Source of the DNA: RGIG1959 sp045604545
GTDB lineage: Bacteria; Bacillota; Clostridia; Oscillospirales; Acutalibacteraceae
Length of the DNA stretch: 64,000 nucleotides
NCBI GenBank assembly: GCA_045604545.1
Contig: JAZUOG010000061.1
Span: 1-64,000, forward strand
Direction: 5' to 3'
Of this stretch, positions 8,274 through 17,092 are shown one piece after another. Each line of letters opens with the position of its first letter. The stretch's first letter is position 1. A model generated the notes under the pieces. The model searched no databases and was not told where the DNA came from. It saw only the letters and a program-made list of their open reading frames with translations. The translations under genes and the position numbers were made by a program.

Positions 8274-9175
8274 AGATGCTCGGTGCGCTGATAAAGCGCA
8301 ATATTCTGATGTTCTTCAAGGACAAAGGTCTGTTTTTTACCTCTCTCATCACACCGCTCATTCTGCTGGTGCTGTACATGACCTTTCTGTCGGAGGTTTA
8401 CAAAGACAGCTTTATGATGGCGATCCCCCAAGGGATCGATATCGACACAAAACTCATTGATGCACTGACGGGCGGACAGCTGGTGTCGTCACTTCTGGCG
8501 GTGTGCGGCGTGACGGTGGCGTTCTGTTCGAATATGCTCATGGTGCAGGATAAGGTGACGGGAGCTGCGTGGGATTTCAACATCACGCCGCTGAGATCGC
8601 CCGTCAGAGCGTTCGGCTATTACATCGCGTCGTTTGTGTCGACACTGCTCATTTGTCTCATTGCGGCGGGAGCGGGATTCGGCTACCTCGCGGCGGTGGG
8701 CTGGTATTTGTCGACGGCAGACGTGATGCTGCTTTTGACGGACGTTCTGCTTGTGGTGTTGTTCGGTACGGCACTGTCGTCCATCATCAACGTCTTTTTG
8801 TCGTCGCAGGGACAGATCTCGGCGGTGGGCAGTATCGTCAGCTCCTGTTACGGCTTCATCTGCGGTGCGTATATGCCCATCGCCAATTTTGCCGAAGGGT
8901 TGCAAACGGTGCTGTCGTTTTTGCCGGGAACGTACGCGACCTCGCTGTTCCGCAACCATGCGACACGCGGCGTGTTTGAGGAGATGGCGGCGCAGAACGT
9001 CCCCGACGAGGTGTTGGACGGTTTGAAGGACGGCATCGACTGCCACATCTACTTCTTTGACGAGAAGGTTCCCGAGTGGGCGATGTTCGTTGTTTTGGGC
9101 GGCACGGTGGTCGTGCTGATGGCGGCGTATGTGCTCATTCATTATCTCCGTTATCGCCGTGTGACAAAAAAATAA
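8270..9175 (+). CDS. ABC-2 type exporter permease
   Basis: 301 residues, with about six hydrophobic segments: near residues 20-40, 65-85, 110-140, 145-170, 175-200 and 265-290. The arrangement fits the ABC2_membrane family; GTALSSIINVFLSSQGQISAVGSIV lies in the region of its conserved motif. It is the membrane half of the exporter driven by the ATPase upstream. Substrate is unknown; TetR-controlled ABC-2 pairs are often drug or toxin exporters. No terminator is obvious before the next promoter at 9184. Confidence 0.88.
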   Translation: MKMLGALIKRNILMFFKDKGLFFTSLITPLILLVLYMTFLSEVYKDSFMMAIPQGIDIDTKLIDALTGGQLVSSLLAVCGVTVAFCSNMLMVQDKVTGAAWDFNITPLRSPVRAFGYYIASFVSTLLICLIAAGAGFGYLAAVGWYLSTADVMLLLTDVLLVVLFGTALSSIINVFLSSQGQISAVGSIVSSCYGFICGAYMPIANFAEGLQTVLSFLPGTYATSLFRNHATRGVFEEMAAQNVPDEVLDGLKDGIDCHIYFFDEKVPEWAMFVVLGGTVVVLMAAYVLIHYLRYRRVTKK

Positions 9176-9183
9176 AATTCCTC

Positions 9184-9212
9184 TTGACAGGACGCGAAAA
9201 GCGTGGTATACT
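9184..9212 (+). promoter_or_regulatory. Promoter of the infC-rpmI-rplT operon
   Basis: TTGACA at 9184-9189 and TATACT at 9207-9212 with a 17-bp spacer. Confidence 0.85.
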
Positions 9213-9218
9213 CTTTTG

Positions 9219-9358
9219 GCAAACAAAGAAAAGCGTCGCCCGCTTTCACCTGCGGATTTCGTTCCCAGTAGGTCAATAGTTGTCCTGTCTCTCCCGAAAA
9301 CGGGGGATTTCTCAAAGGATATCACGCGGGCTGATGCGTCAGTCCGCGTTTTGTTTTT
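9219..9358 (+). promoter_or_regulatory. infC operon leader with attenuator (L20-type autoregulation)
   Basis: The leader of about 150 nt ends in a strong terminator: ACGCGGGCTGA (9324-9334) pairs with TCAGTCCGCGT (9339-9349), followed by a T-rich run. An earlier segment, GCCCGC at 9238-9243, can pair with GCGGGC at 9326-9331 and so compete with the terminator stem, which is the logic of the L20 leader in Bacillus (established for that family). A smaller hairpin CTCCC/GGGGG lies at about 9291-9307. The match to the family is by position and pairing; no covariance search was made. Confidence 0.75.
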
Positions 9359-9380
9359 ATGTTGACGGAGGTGTGTTCAC

Positions 9381-9899
9381 ATCGCTACGAAAGAGACACA
9401 AATCAACGAACAAATCCGTGATGCGGAAATCCGCGTGATCGGAGAAGACGGCGAACAGCTCGGTGTGATGTCTGCGCGTGATGCTCAGAAGCTCGCCGAT
9501 GAAAGAGAGCTGGATCTCGTCAAGATCGCCCCGAATGCCGTGCCGCCCGTGTGCCGTATCATGGACTACGGAAAGTACCGCTTCGAGCAAGCCAAGCGCG
9601 AAAAAGAAGCGCGCAAAAACCAGCGTGTCGTTGAAGTCAAAGAGGTTCGCCTCGGTCTGAACATCGATGTCGCCGATTTCCAAACCAAAGCCCGCCACGC
9701 CATTCGCTTCGTTGAAGGCGGCGATAAGGTGAAGGTCTCCATTCGCTTCCGCGGTCGTGAGATGGGTCACCCCGAGATCGGCATCGAGATCATGCAGCGC
9801 TTCGCGGAAGAAGTCAAGGACTTCGCCGTCGTCGAAAAGCCTGCCAAAATGGAAGGACGTCACATGCTGATGTTCCTTGCTCCCAAGCCCGCCAAATAA
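9381..9899 (+). CDS. infC: Translation initiation factor IF-3 (ATC start codon)
   Basis: 172 residues if started at ATC 9381, seven bases after GGAGGTG at 9367-9373; an in-frame TGA at 9363 rules out an earlier start and the next ATG in frame (9468) would remove the conserved N-terminus (TKETQINEQIRDAEIRVIGEDG). Use of a rare start codon in infC is an established autoregulatory device, because IF-3 itself discriminates against non-standard starts. The linker KYRFEQAKREKEARKNQ and the C-terminal domain with VSIRFRGREMGH are typical. IF-3 binds the 30S subunit and checks initiator tRNA pairing. First gene of infC-rpmI-rplT. Confidence 0.95.
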   Translation: MATKETQINEQIRDAEIRVIGEDGEQLGVMSARDAQKLADERELDLVKIAPNAVPPVCRIMDYGKYRFEQAKREKEARKNQRVVEVKEVRLGLNIDVADFQTKARHAIRFVEGGDKVKVSIRFRGREMGHPEIGIEIMQRFAEEVKDFAVVEKPAKMEGRHMLMFLAPKPAK

Positions 9900-9958
9900 C
9901 CGACCGAAGAGTCGTTTAAAGTTTGGATCTGTTGAAAATATAAAGGAGGATTCCCATT

Positions 9959-10156
9959 ATGCCGAAGATCAAAACGCACAGCGGCGCGAAGAAACGCTTT
10001 AAGCTCAGCAAGAGCGGTAAAGTTGTTCGCGGCCACGCGTACAAATCGCACATCCTGAACAAGAAAACCACCAAACGCAAGAGAAACCTGCGTAAGACGA
10101 CGGTCGCCGACAAGACGAATGTCGCTCAGGTCAAGCGCTTGATCCCCTACAAATAA
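9959..10156 (+). CDS. rpmI: 50S ribosomal protein L35
   Basis: 65 residues, MPKIKTHSGAKKRFK at the start and KRKRNLRK near the middle, both diagnostic of bL35. Highly basic, as expected for a 23S rRNA-binding protein. AAAGGAGG lies at 9942-9949. It sits between infC and rplT, the conserved order. Confidence 0.97.
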   Translation: MPKIKTHSGAKKRFKLSKSGKVVRGHAYKSHILNKKTTKRKRNLRKTTVADKTNVAQVKRLIPYK

Positions 10157-10180
10157 TCGCAGGAACGGAGGTAATTCAAC

Positions 10181-10534
10181 ATGGCTCGTATTAAAGGCGC
10201 ACTCGCTACGCGCAAAAGAAGAAAGAAGATCCTGAAGCTCGCCAAGGGCTATTACGGTGCAAAGTCCAAGTTGTTCAAGACCGCGAAAGAAGCTGTCATG
10301 AAGTCCGGCCAATATGCGTATATCGGTCGTCGTCAGAAGAAGCGTGATTTCCGCCGTCTGTGGATCACCCGCATCTCCGCTGCTGCGAAGATGAACGGCA
10401 TGAACTATTCCACCTTCATGAACGGTCTGAAGAAGGCCGGCATCGCGCTCAACCGCAAGATGCTCGCTGAGATCGCCGTGTCCGACGCTGCCGCGTTCAC
10501 CGCGCTCGTCGAGAAGGCAAAAGCCGCATTATAA
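10181..10534 (+). CDS. rplT: 50S ribosomal protein L20
   Basis: 117 residues, the normal length for bL20, with MARIKGALATRKRRKKILKL at the start, GQYAYIGRRQKKRDFRRLW and WITRISAAAKMNGMNYS in the middle. L20 binds 23S rRNA early in 50S assembly and, in Bacillus, also binds the leader of its own operon to cause premature termination; the leader at 9219-9358 suggests the same here. Confidence 0.97.
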   Translation: MARIKGALATRKRRKKILKLAKGYYGAKSKLFKTAKEAVMKSGQYAYIGRRQKKRDFRRLWITRISAAAKMNGMNYSTFMNGLKKAGIALNRKMLAEIAVSDAAAFTALVEKAKAAL

Positions 10535-10536
10535 AA

Positions 10537-10580
10537 AGCAACAACTGCGTCCGCCGATCTTCGGCGGGCGCCTGTTTGCT
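10537..10580 (+). terminator. Long hairpin after rplT
   Basis: AGCAA...GCGTCCGCCGA pairs with TCGGCGGGCGC...TTTGCT. The T run after it is weak (ATTTT), so it may be a partial terminator or an mRNA end-stabilising hairpin. Confidence 0.5.
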
Positions 10581-10620
10581 ATTTTGGAACACCGAATTTT
10601 TGACGAAAGGGGGCGTTGTT

Positions 10621-11409
10621 TTGGAACTTACCAGCCGCGATAATGCCGTCATCAAAGAGATGACGAAGCTGCTCAGCGACGCGAAATATCGCAAAAAAAG
10701 CGGTCGGTTCGTGATCGAAGGCGCCCGCCTTTGTGCCGATGCTGTCCGTTCGGGCGTGCACGTTGTCACCGCCCTCGCCACACCGCAGGCGCAGTGCCGC
10801 TATGAGGCGGAGTGGCGTGAGATCGAGGCGGTTGCCGACAAGGCGTTTTCGCTCAGCGAAGCATTGGCAAAGCACCTGTCCGATACCGACGCGCCCCAAG
10901 GCGTGTTCTGTCTGTGCGCTCGTCCCGAAACGACGCTGTTGACCGTGTCGGCGAATGAGGTGTATCTGGCACTTGAAAATGTGCAGGACCCCGGCAACAT
11001 GGGCACCATCTTCCGTACGGCGGAGGCGCTCGGTGTCAAGGGCGTACTGCTGTCTTCGGGGTGCTGCGATGTGTACAACCCGAAGGTGCTTCGCGCCAGC
11101 ATGGGCGGCGTATTTCGCCTGCCGTTTGCGGTGTGTGAGGATTTTGTGGGTGAACTGGCTGTGCTTGCTGATAAGATGCCGGTGCTCGCGTGTGTGGTTG
11201 ATGCCGATGCCTGTCCCGTCACCGCCGCTCCCAAAAACGGAGCGGTCGCTGTGATCGGCAACGAGGGCAACGGCATGAGCGACAAGGCGATCGCCGTGTG
11301 TACCCATCGCGTGACCATTCCGATGGCAGGGCGTGCGGAATCGCTCAACGCCTCGATGGCGGCGGGTATCCTCATGTGGGAACTGTGCCGCGACAAAGCG
11401 GAGGAATGA
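10621..11409 (+). CDS. TrmH/SpoU-family RNA 2'-O-methyltransferase
   Basis: 262 residues from a TTG start, seven bases after AAAGGGGG; ATG alternatives are absent upstream except in a longer frame at 10576 with no binding site. The N-terminal SpoU substrate-binding domain spans about residues 1-95 (KYRKKSGRFVIEGARLCADA). The SPOUT domain follows with the three motifs: NVQDPGNMGTIFRTAEALG, VIGNEGNGMSD and IPMAGRAESLNASMAAGI. It methylates a ribose in rRNA (or tRNA) using S-adenosylmethionine. Position next to rplT is common for this rlmB/ysgA-like group in Firmicutes. The exact nucleotide target is unknown. Confidence 0.9.
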   Translation: MELTSRDNAVIKEMTKLLSDAKYRKKSGRFVIEGARLCADAVRSGVHVVTALATPQAQCRYEAEWREIEAVADKAFSLSEALAKHLSDTDAPQGVFCLCARPETTLLTVSANEVYLALENVQDPGNMGTIFRTAEALGVKGVLLSSGCCDVYNPKVLRASMGGVFRLPFAVCEDFVGELAVLADKMPVLACVVDADACPVTAAPKNGAVAVIGNEGNGMSDKAIAVCTHRVTIPMAGRAESLNASMAAGILMWELCRDKAEE

Positions 11410-11413
11410 GCGC

Positions 11414-12631
11414 ATGGACGAACGGGTATACTGGATCTGGCTTCAGAAATGCCTCGGCGTGGGTGCCGTTCAGGGTGAACAACTGCTCGATGTGTATCAC
11501 ACCGCCAAGGCGGTTTTCGAGCGGCTGACATTGCCGTTTGACGGACTGACCGCCGCTCAGCAAAAGCAACTCAGAAACAAGGATCTCACCGATGCCGCCG
11601 AAGAACTTAAAAAGCTCGAGGCACTCGGCGGCTGGGTGATCACGCCCGATGACGAGGTGTTTGCCGCCATGTTTGAGGGTATGTATGCGCCGCCGGTGGC
11701 GGTGTACGGCCTCGGAGAGCGCTTTGACCCGTCGACAGCTCCGACCGTGGCGGTCGTCGGCACGCGCGGCTGTGATGAACAGGGCGCCCGCATTACCCGT
11801 CGCTTGTCGGCGGGACTTGCCGCCGGTGGAGCGGTCGTTGTGAGCGGCGGAGCCGAGGGCATTGACGCTCATGCGTTGCAGGCCGCTCTCGATGAGGGCG
11901 GACGATGCCTTTCGTTTCAGGCGTGCGGATTGGACATGGATTACCCCAAAGCGACATCGCCGCTTCGTCGCAGACTTTTGGAAAGCGGCGGCATGCTGCT
12001 GAGCGAATTTCCGCTCGGCGAAAAAGCACTTCGCCATCATTTCCGCGTGAGAAACCGCCTCATCAGCGCGGTGTCCCGCGGTACGCTCGTCACACAGGCA
12101 CCCCGCAAAAGCGGCGCATTGCTGACGGCGATGTGGGCGAGGGAGCAGGGACGCGATGTGTTTGCGGTCCCGGGAAGCGTCGGGGTGTATTGCTGTGAAG
12201 GAAGCAACGAGCTTCTCAAGGACGGCGCTCAGCCCGTCACCAACGCTGTGGACGTGCTGATGATGTACATGGAACGTTATCCGTCGGTCATTCGCGTCGA
12301 CAAAGCGATCGCCGCGGAGGATCGGGCGGAGTATGCGTTTTATCACGGCGGCAAGCTGCCGCCGACGGACGTGCCGTTTGAGATGCCGATGCCGCAGGTG
12401 GCGGAAAAACAGGAGTCCGCTGTTGTCCGTGCGGTACCCTGTCCCGAAACGGCATCCGAAGAAATGAAGCGACTGTATGCGTCGCTTCTCGAAGGACCCA
12501 AGACCGCCGCAGAGCTTTCGGCGGCGTGTGAGATGAATCTGTCTTCGGTGCTGTCTGCGCTCACGCTGATGGAACTGAAACGCCTTGTGTCCTGCAAGGC
12601 AGGACAACGCTATGCGTTATGTGAAATGTGA
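11414..12631 (+). CDS. dprA: DNA-processing protein DprA/Smf
   Basis: 405 residues. A SAM-like N-terminal region (WLQKCLGVGAVQGEQLL) leads to the Rossmann fold with VAVVGTRGCDEQGARI, SGGAEGIDAHALQAAL, GLDMDYPK, SEFPLGEKALRHHFRVRNR and KSGALLTA. The C-terminal winged helix is near residues 345-405. DprA binds single-stranded DNA and loads RecA during natural transformation, and is also kept by many species not known to transform. The motif usually reading LVVEA appears as LVTQA, a mild deviation. GGAGG is nine bases upstream. It sits just before topA, the usual Firmicute order. Confidence 0.93.
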   Translation: MDERVYWIWLQKCLGVGAVQGEQLLDVYHTAKAVFERLTLPFDGLTAAQQKQLRNKDLTDAAEELKKLEALGGWVITPDDEVFAAMFEGMYAPPVAVYGLGERFDPSTAPTVAVVGTRGCDEQGARITRRLSAGLAAGGAVVVSGGAEGIDAHALQAALDEGGRCLSFQACGLDMDYPKATSPLRRRLLESGGMLLSEFPLGEKALRHHFRVRNRLISAVSRGTLVTQAPRKSGALLTAMWAREQGRDVFAVPGSVGVYCCEGSNELLKDGAQPVTNAVDVLMMYMERYPSVIRVDKAIAAEDRAEYAFYHGGKLPPTDVPFEMPMPQVAEKQESAVVRAVPCPETASEEMKRLYASLLEGPKTAAELSAACEMNLSSVLSALTLMELKRLVSCKAGQRYALCEM

Positions 12632-12640
12632 GGAAATACT

Positions 12641-14719
12641 ATGTCAACACTGATTATCGTGGAGTCACCTTCCAAGGTGAAGACCGTTCAAAAATATGCG
12701 GGTGAGAGCTATCGCGTGATGGCATCTGTCGGCCATATCCGCGATCTCCCCAAGACGCTTCTCGGCGTCGATATCAACAACAACTTCAAGCCGCGCTATG
12801 TGGACATTCCCGGCAAATCGGCGCTGATCCGCCAGATCAAGAGTGCCGCTGCGGAATGTGACGATGTGCTTCTCGCGACCGACCCTGACCGTGAAGGTGA
12901 GGCGATCGCGTGGCATCTGGCGCAGATCCTGGGGTTGGATCTGAGAAAGCAGTGCCGTGTCGCGATCACCGAGATCACCAAAACGGGTGTCAAGCAGGGC
13001 CTGCAGAACGTGCATTCTATCGACATGAATCTGGTCAACGCCCAGCAAGCGCGTCGTGTGCTTGACCGCATCGTCGGCTATAAGATCAGTCCGTTCTTGT
13101 GGAAAAAGATCCGCAAGGGTCTGTCGGCGGGGCGTGTGCAGTCGGCGGCGGTGCGTATCGTGGTTGACCGCGAAGAAGAGATCCGCGCGTTTGTCAGCGA
13201 AGAATACTGGACCATCGATGCGAAGCTGTCGGTCGGCTCGCGCGGCAAGAAATTCCCCGCGAAATTCTTCGGCGACAAGAACGGCAAGATCGCCGTATCT
13301 TCGGGTGAGCAATCGGACGGCATTCTGGCGCAGCTGCAGGACGCGGTGTACACCGTGCAAAAGGTCAAGCGCGGCACGCGTCAGCCTCAGCCGGCTCCTC
13401 CGTTTATCACCTCCACGCTTCAACAGGAAGCCAACCGCCGTCTCGGTTTCCCCGCCCGCCGCACCATGCAGGCGGCGCAGGAACTGTACGAAGGTGTTGA
13501 GGTCGAGGGCATCGGCGCCACCGGTCTGATCACCTATATGCGTACCGACAGCCTGCGTATTTCCGAGGAAGCCCGCGCGGCAGGTAACGAGTATATCAAA
13601 GCGACCTACGGCGAGAAATATCTCCCCGAAAAGCCGCGTTACTATAAGAGCAAGGCATCGGCACAGGACGCTCACGAAGCGATCCGCCCGTCTATGCCGT
13701 CGCTCACCCCCGATCAGGTGAAATCGTCGCTCACCTCCGACCAGTACAAGCTGTACAAGCTCATCTGGGAACGCTTTATTGCGAGTCTGATGGCGAACAG
13801 CGTGCAGGAGACCTGCCAGGTGGATATCGAAGCGGCGGGCTACATCTTCAAAGCATCGGGTTACACCGTGACCTTTGACGGCTACACGGTGCTGTATTCC
13901 GAAAGCCGTGACGAGGACGACGAGTCGAGCGTGGCATTGCCGAAGCTCGAAGAGGGCGATGTGCTGACCCTGCGCGATCTGACGGGCAATCAGCACTTCA
14001 CTCAGCCGCCTCCCCGGTACAACGAAGCCACGCTTGTCAAAGCGTTTGAAGAAAAGGGCATCGGTCGTCCGTCGACCTATGCACCGACTATTTCCACCAT
14101 TCTGTCGCGCGAATACATCGAGCGCGAGGGAAAATCCCTCAAGCCCACGCCGCTGGGCGAAATCACGACCCAGCTCATGAAGGAGCAGTTCCCCCAGATC
14201 GTTGACGTGAAGTTCACCGCGCAGATGGAGGACGGTCTTGATAACGTGGAAAGCGGCAAGACCGATTGGGTCAGACAACTCGACGAGTTTTACACCGATT
14301 TCGCGGTGACACTTGCCAAAGCGGAGGAAGCGTTGTCGGGCGAACGCATCAAGGTTCCCGAGGTGGAAAGCGATGTGTTGTGCGAAAACTGCGGTCGCAA
14401 AATGGTCATCAAATCGGGTCGCTTCGGCAAGTTCCTTGCCTGCCCCGGTTATCCCGACTGCAAAACCACCAAACAGCTGGTGGAAACGACCAAGGGCGTG
14501 TGTCCGAAATGCGGCGGCATGATCGTCGCGAAGAAGAGCAAGCGCGGACGCAAGTTCTTCGGTTGCTCGAACTATCCGAAATGCGACTTTGTGACATGGA
14601 ACGAGCCGACGGATAAGGTGTGTCCCTCCTGCGGCAAGACCATGTTCCTCAAAAAAGGCAAAAAGGGCGGCACGTTCTGCATCACGGAAGGGTGTCCTGC
14701 GGCGGGTGACGAGTCATGA
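12641..14719 (+). CDS. topA: DNA topoisomerase I
   Basis: 692 residues. The Toprim domain has IVESPSKVKTVQKY near residue 6 and the acidic DPDREGEAIAWHL near residue 83. The catalytic tyrosine lies in YMRTDSLRIS near residue 298. Three C-terminal zinc fingers of the C4 type follow (CENCGRKMVIKS..CPGYPDC, CPKCGGMIV..CSNYPKC, CPSCGKTMF..C). It relaxes negative supercoils by single-strand passage. It ends by a four-base overlap with trmFO. Confidence 0.97.
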   Translation: MSTLIIVESPSKVKTVQKYAGESYRVMASVGHIRDLPKTLLGVDINNNFKPRYVDIPGKSALIRQIKSAAAECDDVLLATDPDREGEAIAWHLAQILGLDLRKQCRVAITEITKTGVKQGLQNVHSIDMNLVNAQQARRVLDRIVGYKISPFLWKKIRKGLSAGRVQSAAVRIVVDREEEIRAFVSEEYWTIDAKLSVGSRGKKFPAKFFGDKNGKIAVSSGEQSDGILAQLQDAVYTVQKVKRGTRQPQPAPPFITSTLQQEANRRLGFPARRTMQAAQELYEGVEVEGIGATGLITYMRTDSLRISEEARAAGNEYIKATYGEKYLPEKPRYYKSKASAQDAHEAIRPSMPSLTPDQVKSSLTSDQYKLYKLIWERFIASLMANSVQETCQVDIEAAGYIFKASGYTVTFDGYTVLYSESRDEDDESSVALPKLEEGDVLTLRDLTGNQHFTQPPPRYNEATLVKAFEEKGIGRPSTYAPTISTILSREYIEREGKSLKPTPLGEITTQLMKEQFPQIVDVKFTAQMEDGLDNVESGKTDWVRQLDEFYTDFAVTLAKAEEALSGERIKVPEVESDVLCENCGRKMVIKSGRFGKFLACPGYPDCKTTKQLVETTKGVCPKCGGMIVAKKSKRGRKFFGCSNYPKCDFVTWNEPTDKVCPSCGKTMFLKKGKKGGTFCITEGCPAAGDES

Positions 14720-16068
14720 AGGTGACGGTCATCGGCGGCGGTCTTGCGGGCTGTGAAGCGGCGTGGACACTGGCGCAAAACGGCGTGGAGGTCACACTGT
14801 ATGAGATGAAGCCCGTGCGGTTTTCGCCCGCCCACAAAAACGAACATCTGGCGGAGCTTGTATGCTCCAATTCGCTCAAGGCGATGCGGATCGCCTCGGC
14901 GGCGGGACTGCTCAAGGAAGAAATGCGCCGCCTCGGCTCATTGTGCATGACGGTGGCGGATACCTGTGCTGTTCCTGCGGGCGGCGCGCTGGCGGTTGAC
15001 CGCGATGCGTTTGCCGCGGGTGTCACGGCGGCGATCGACGATCACCCGCTCATCACCGTTCGTAGAGAGGAAGTGACGGCGATCCCCGAGGAGGGTGTGG
15101 TCGTGGTCGCTTCGGGACCGCTCACCAGCGATGCGCTTGCCGACAAGCTGACGGCACTGTGCGGTGACGGACTGCATTTTTACGATGCGGCGGCACCCAT
15201 TGTGACAGCAGACAGTGTGGATATGTCCGCGGCGTTTACCGCCTCGCGCTACGGTCGCGAAGAAGGGGAACGCGAAGAGGGCCGTGAAGGGGACTACATC
15301 AACTGCCCGATGAACAAAGAAGAATACGAGGCGTTCTGGGAGGCGTTGGTGTCTGCCGAGCGGGCGCCGCTTCACGAATTTGATGCACAGCATCAGCCGA
15401 CGGTGTACGAAGGGTGTATGCCCATCGAGGTGCTCGCGTCCCGCGGCAAGGACGCCATTCGCTTCGGCCCGATGAAGCCCGTCGGACTGCGCGATCCGCG
15501 AACGGGTCACCGTCCGTGGGCGGTGTTGCAGCTTCGCGCGGAAAACCGCGAAGGGACACTGCGTAATCTGGTGGGATTTCAGACCAACTTGAAATTTGCC
15601 GAACAAAAGCGCGTGTTCGGTATGATCCCCGCTTTGAAGAACGCGGAGTTTATGCGCTACGGTGTGATGCATCGCAACACGTTTCTGAATTCGCCCGCGT
15701 TGCTGTCATCGTCCTTCTGCCTCAGAAGCGATGACCGTCTGTTCTTTGCGGGACAGATGACGGGCGTGGAAGGCTATATGGAGTCGGCGGCATCGGGAAT
15801 CCTGGCGGGTCTCGGCGCACTGGCAAAGCTCAAAGGCGTGCCGCCGTTTGTGCTTCCGAAGGAGACGATGATGGGTGCGCTCAGCCATTACATCAGCGGC
15901 TACGAAGGAAACGATTTTCAACCGATGGGGGCGAATTTCGGCGTGTTGCCGCCGATCGAGCCTCACATTCGCGATAAAAAACAGCGTTATGAAGCGCTCA
16001 GTCAGCGCGGTCTGACATTGCTTGAAGAAGCCAAGGCCGCTCACCCTCTGTTTAACGGAAAGGACTGA
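14716..16068 (+). CDS. trmFO: FADH2-dependent tRNA (uracil-54-C5) methyltransferase TrmFO
   Basis: 450 residues. N-terminal FAD-binding GxGxxG (VTVIGGGLAGCEAAWTLA). The stretch KNEHLAELVCSNSLKA and the later CPMNKEEYEAFWEALVSAE are diagnostic of TrmFO rather than of its homologue MnmG. The enzyme makes ribothymidine-54 in tRNA using methylene-tetrahydrofolate and FADH2. A charged insert (GREEGEREEGREGDY) near residues 180-195 is longer than I expect in the family. The gene is coupled to topA, the order seen across Firmicutes. Confidence 0.95.
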   Translation: MKVTVIGGGLAGCEAAWTLAQNGVEVTLYEMKPVRFSPAHKNEHLAELVCSNSLKAMRIASAAGLLKEEMRRLGSLCMTVADTCAVPAGGALAVDRDAFAAGVTAAIDDHPLITVRREEVTAIPEEGVVVVASGPLTSDALADKLTALCGDGLHFYDAAAPIVTADSVDMSAAFTASRYGREEGEREEGREGDYINCPMNKEEYEAFWEALVSAERAPLHEFDAQHQPTVYEGCMPIEVLASRGKDAIRFGPMKPVGLRDPRTGHRPWAVLQLRAENREGTLRNLVGFQTNLKFAEQKRVFGMIPALKNAEFMRYGVMHRNTFLNSPALLSSSFCLRSDDRLFFAGQMTGVEGYMESAASGILAGLGALAKLKGVPPFVLPKETMMGALSHYISGYEGNDFQPMGANFGVLPPIEPHIRDKKQRYEALSQRGLTLLEEAKAAHPLFNGKD

Positions 16069-16075
16069 TCAGGTT

Positions 16076-17092
16076 ATGCGTATTATCGTTGACGCATTCG
16101 GCGGTGACAATGCCCCGCTCGAAATCATCAAAGGTGCTGCTTTGGCGGTCGCCGAATACGGACACACAGTGATTCTCACCGGCAATGAAGACGAGATCCA
16201 CCGTATTGCCGACGGCAATCACATCTCTCTTGACGGCATGGAGATCCTCGATTGTGACGATGTCATTTCGATGGAGGATTCCCCGCGCAGTATCCTGCGT
16301 GAGCATAAGAACAGCTCGATGGCGGTGGGACTGAGAAGCCTCGCCGAGGGCGTGGGCGATGCGTTCGTGTCCGCAGGCAGTACGGGTGCATTGCTCGTCG
16401 GCGGCACCTTCCTTGTCAAGCGCATTGACGGCGTGTCCCGTCCGGCGCTGGCGGCGATCATGCCGTCGGCACAGGGACCGTTCATGCTTCTTGACGCGGG
16501 GGCGAATGTCGACTGCAAGCCCGAGATGCTTGAGCAGTTTGCGCAGATGGGCAGTATTTATATGACCCATGTCATGGGCGGCGGTAAGCCCGCACGCGTC
16601 GGTCTGCTCAATGTCGGCACGGAGGATACCAAAGGCGGCGAACTGCAAAAGGAGACCTTTGCGCTCCTCAAAGACGCAAGCGATATCCATTTCATCGGCA
16701 ACATCGAAGCGCGTCAGGCGCCGTTCGGCGAAGCCGATGTGGTCGTGGCGGACGGCTTTTCGGGCAATGTGTTGCTCAAAACGATGGAAGGCACCGCCGA
16801 CCTGATCGTCAAGCAGATCAAGGCACTGTTTTATAAAAATCTCAAAACCAAGCTGGCGGGTGCCATGGTGAAATCCGATCTCGGCGATTTCAAGAAGATG
16901 TTCTCCACCGATGAATACGGCGGCGCACCGCTTCTCGGTATCCGCAAGCCCGTCATCAAAACGCACGGCAATTCGAAGGCGAATGCCGTCAAAAACGCCA
17001 TTCGCGTGGCGGCGGAATTTGCCAAGGCCGGCGTTGTCGAAAAAATCGGTGTGGCGGTCAACCGCAAGCCCGACGAGGAGGCACAGGCATGA
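16076..17092 (+). CDS. plsX: Phosphate acyltransferase PlsX
   Basis: 338 residues from ATG 16076; a longer frame would begin inside trmFO. MRIIVDAFGGDNAP at the start, SAGSTGALLVGGTF and DGFSGNVLLKTMEG are family signatures. It converts acyl-ACP to acyl-phosphate for PlsY, the first step of phospholipid synthesis in Gram-positive bacteria. The stop overlaps the start of the ACP-like gene by four bases. Confidence 0.96.
   Translation: MRIIVDAFGGDNAPLEIIKGAALAVAEYGHTVILTGNEDEIHRIADGNHISLDGMEILDCDDVISMEDSPRSILREHKNSSMAVGLRSLAEGVGDAFVSAGSTGALLVGGTFLVKRIDGVSRPALAAIMPSAQGPFMLLDAGANVDCKPEMLEQFAQMGSIYMTHVMGGGKPARVGLLNVGTEDTKGGELQKETFALLKDASDIHFIGNIEARQAPFGEADVVVADGFSGNVLLKTMEGTADLIVKQIKALFYKNLKTKLAGAMVKSDLGDFKKMFSTDEYGGAPLLGIRKPVIKTHGNSKANAVKNAIRVAAEFAKAGVVEKIGVAVNRKPDEEAQA

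Noticed and set aside
12665..14278. A 537-codon minus-strand frame opposite topA
   Set aside because: Shadow of topA; no start signal and no recognisable domain, while the plus strand is a complete topoisomerase.
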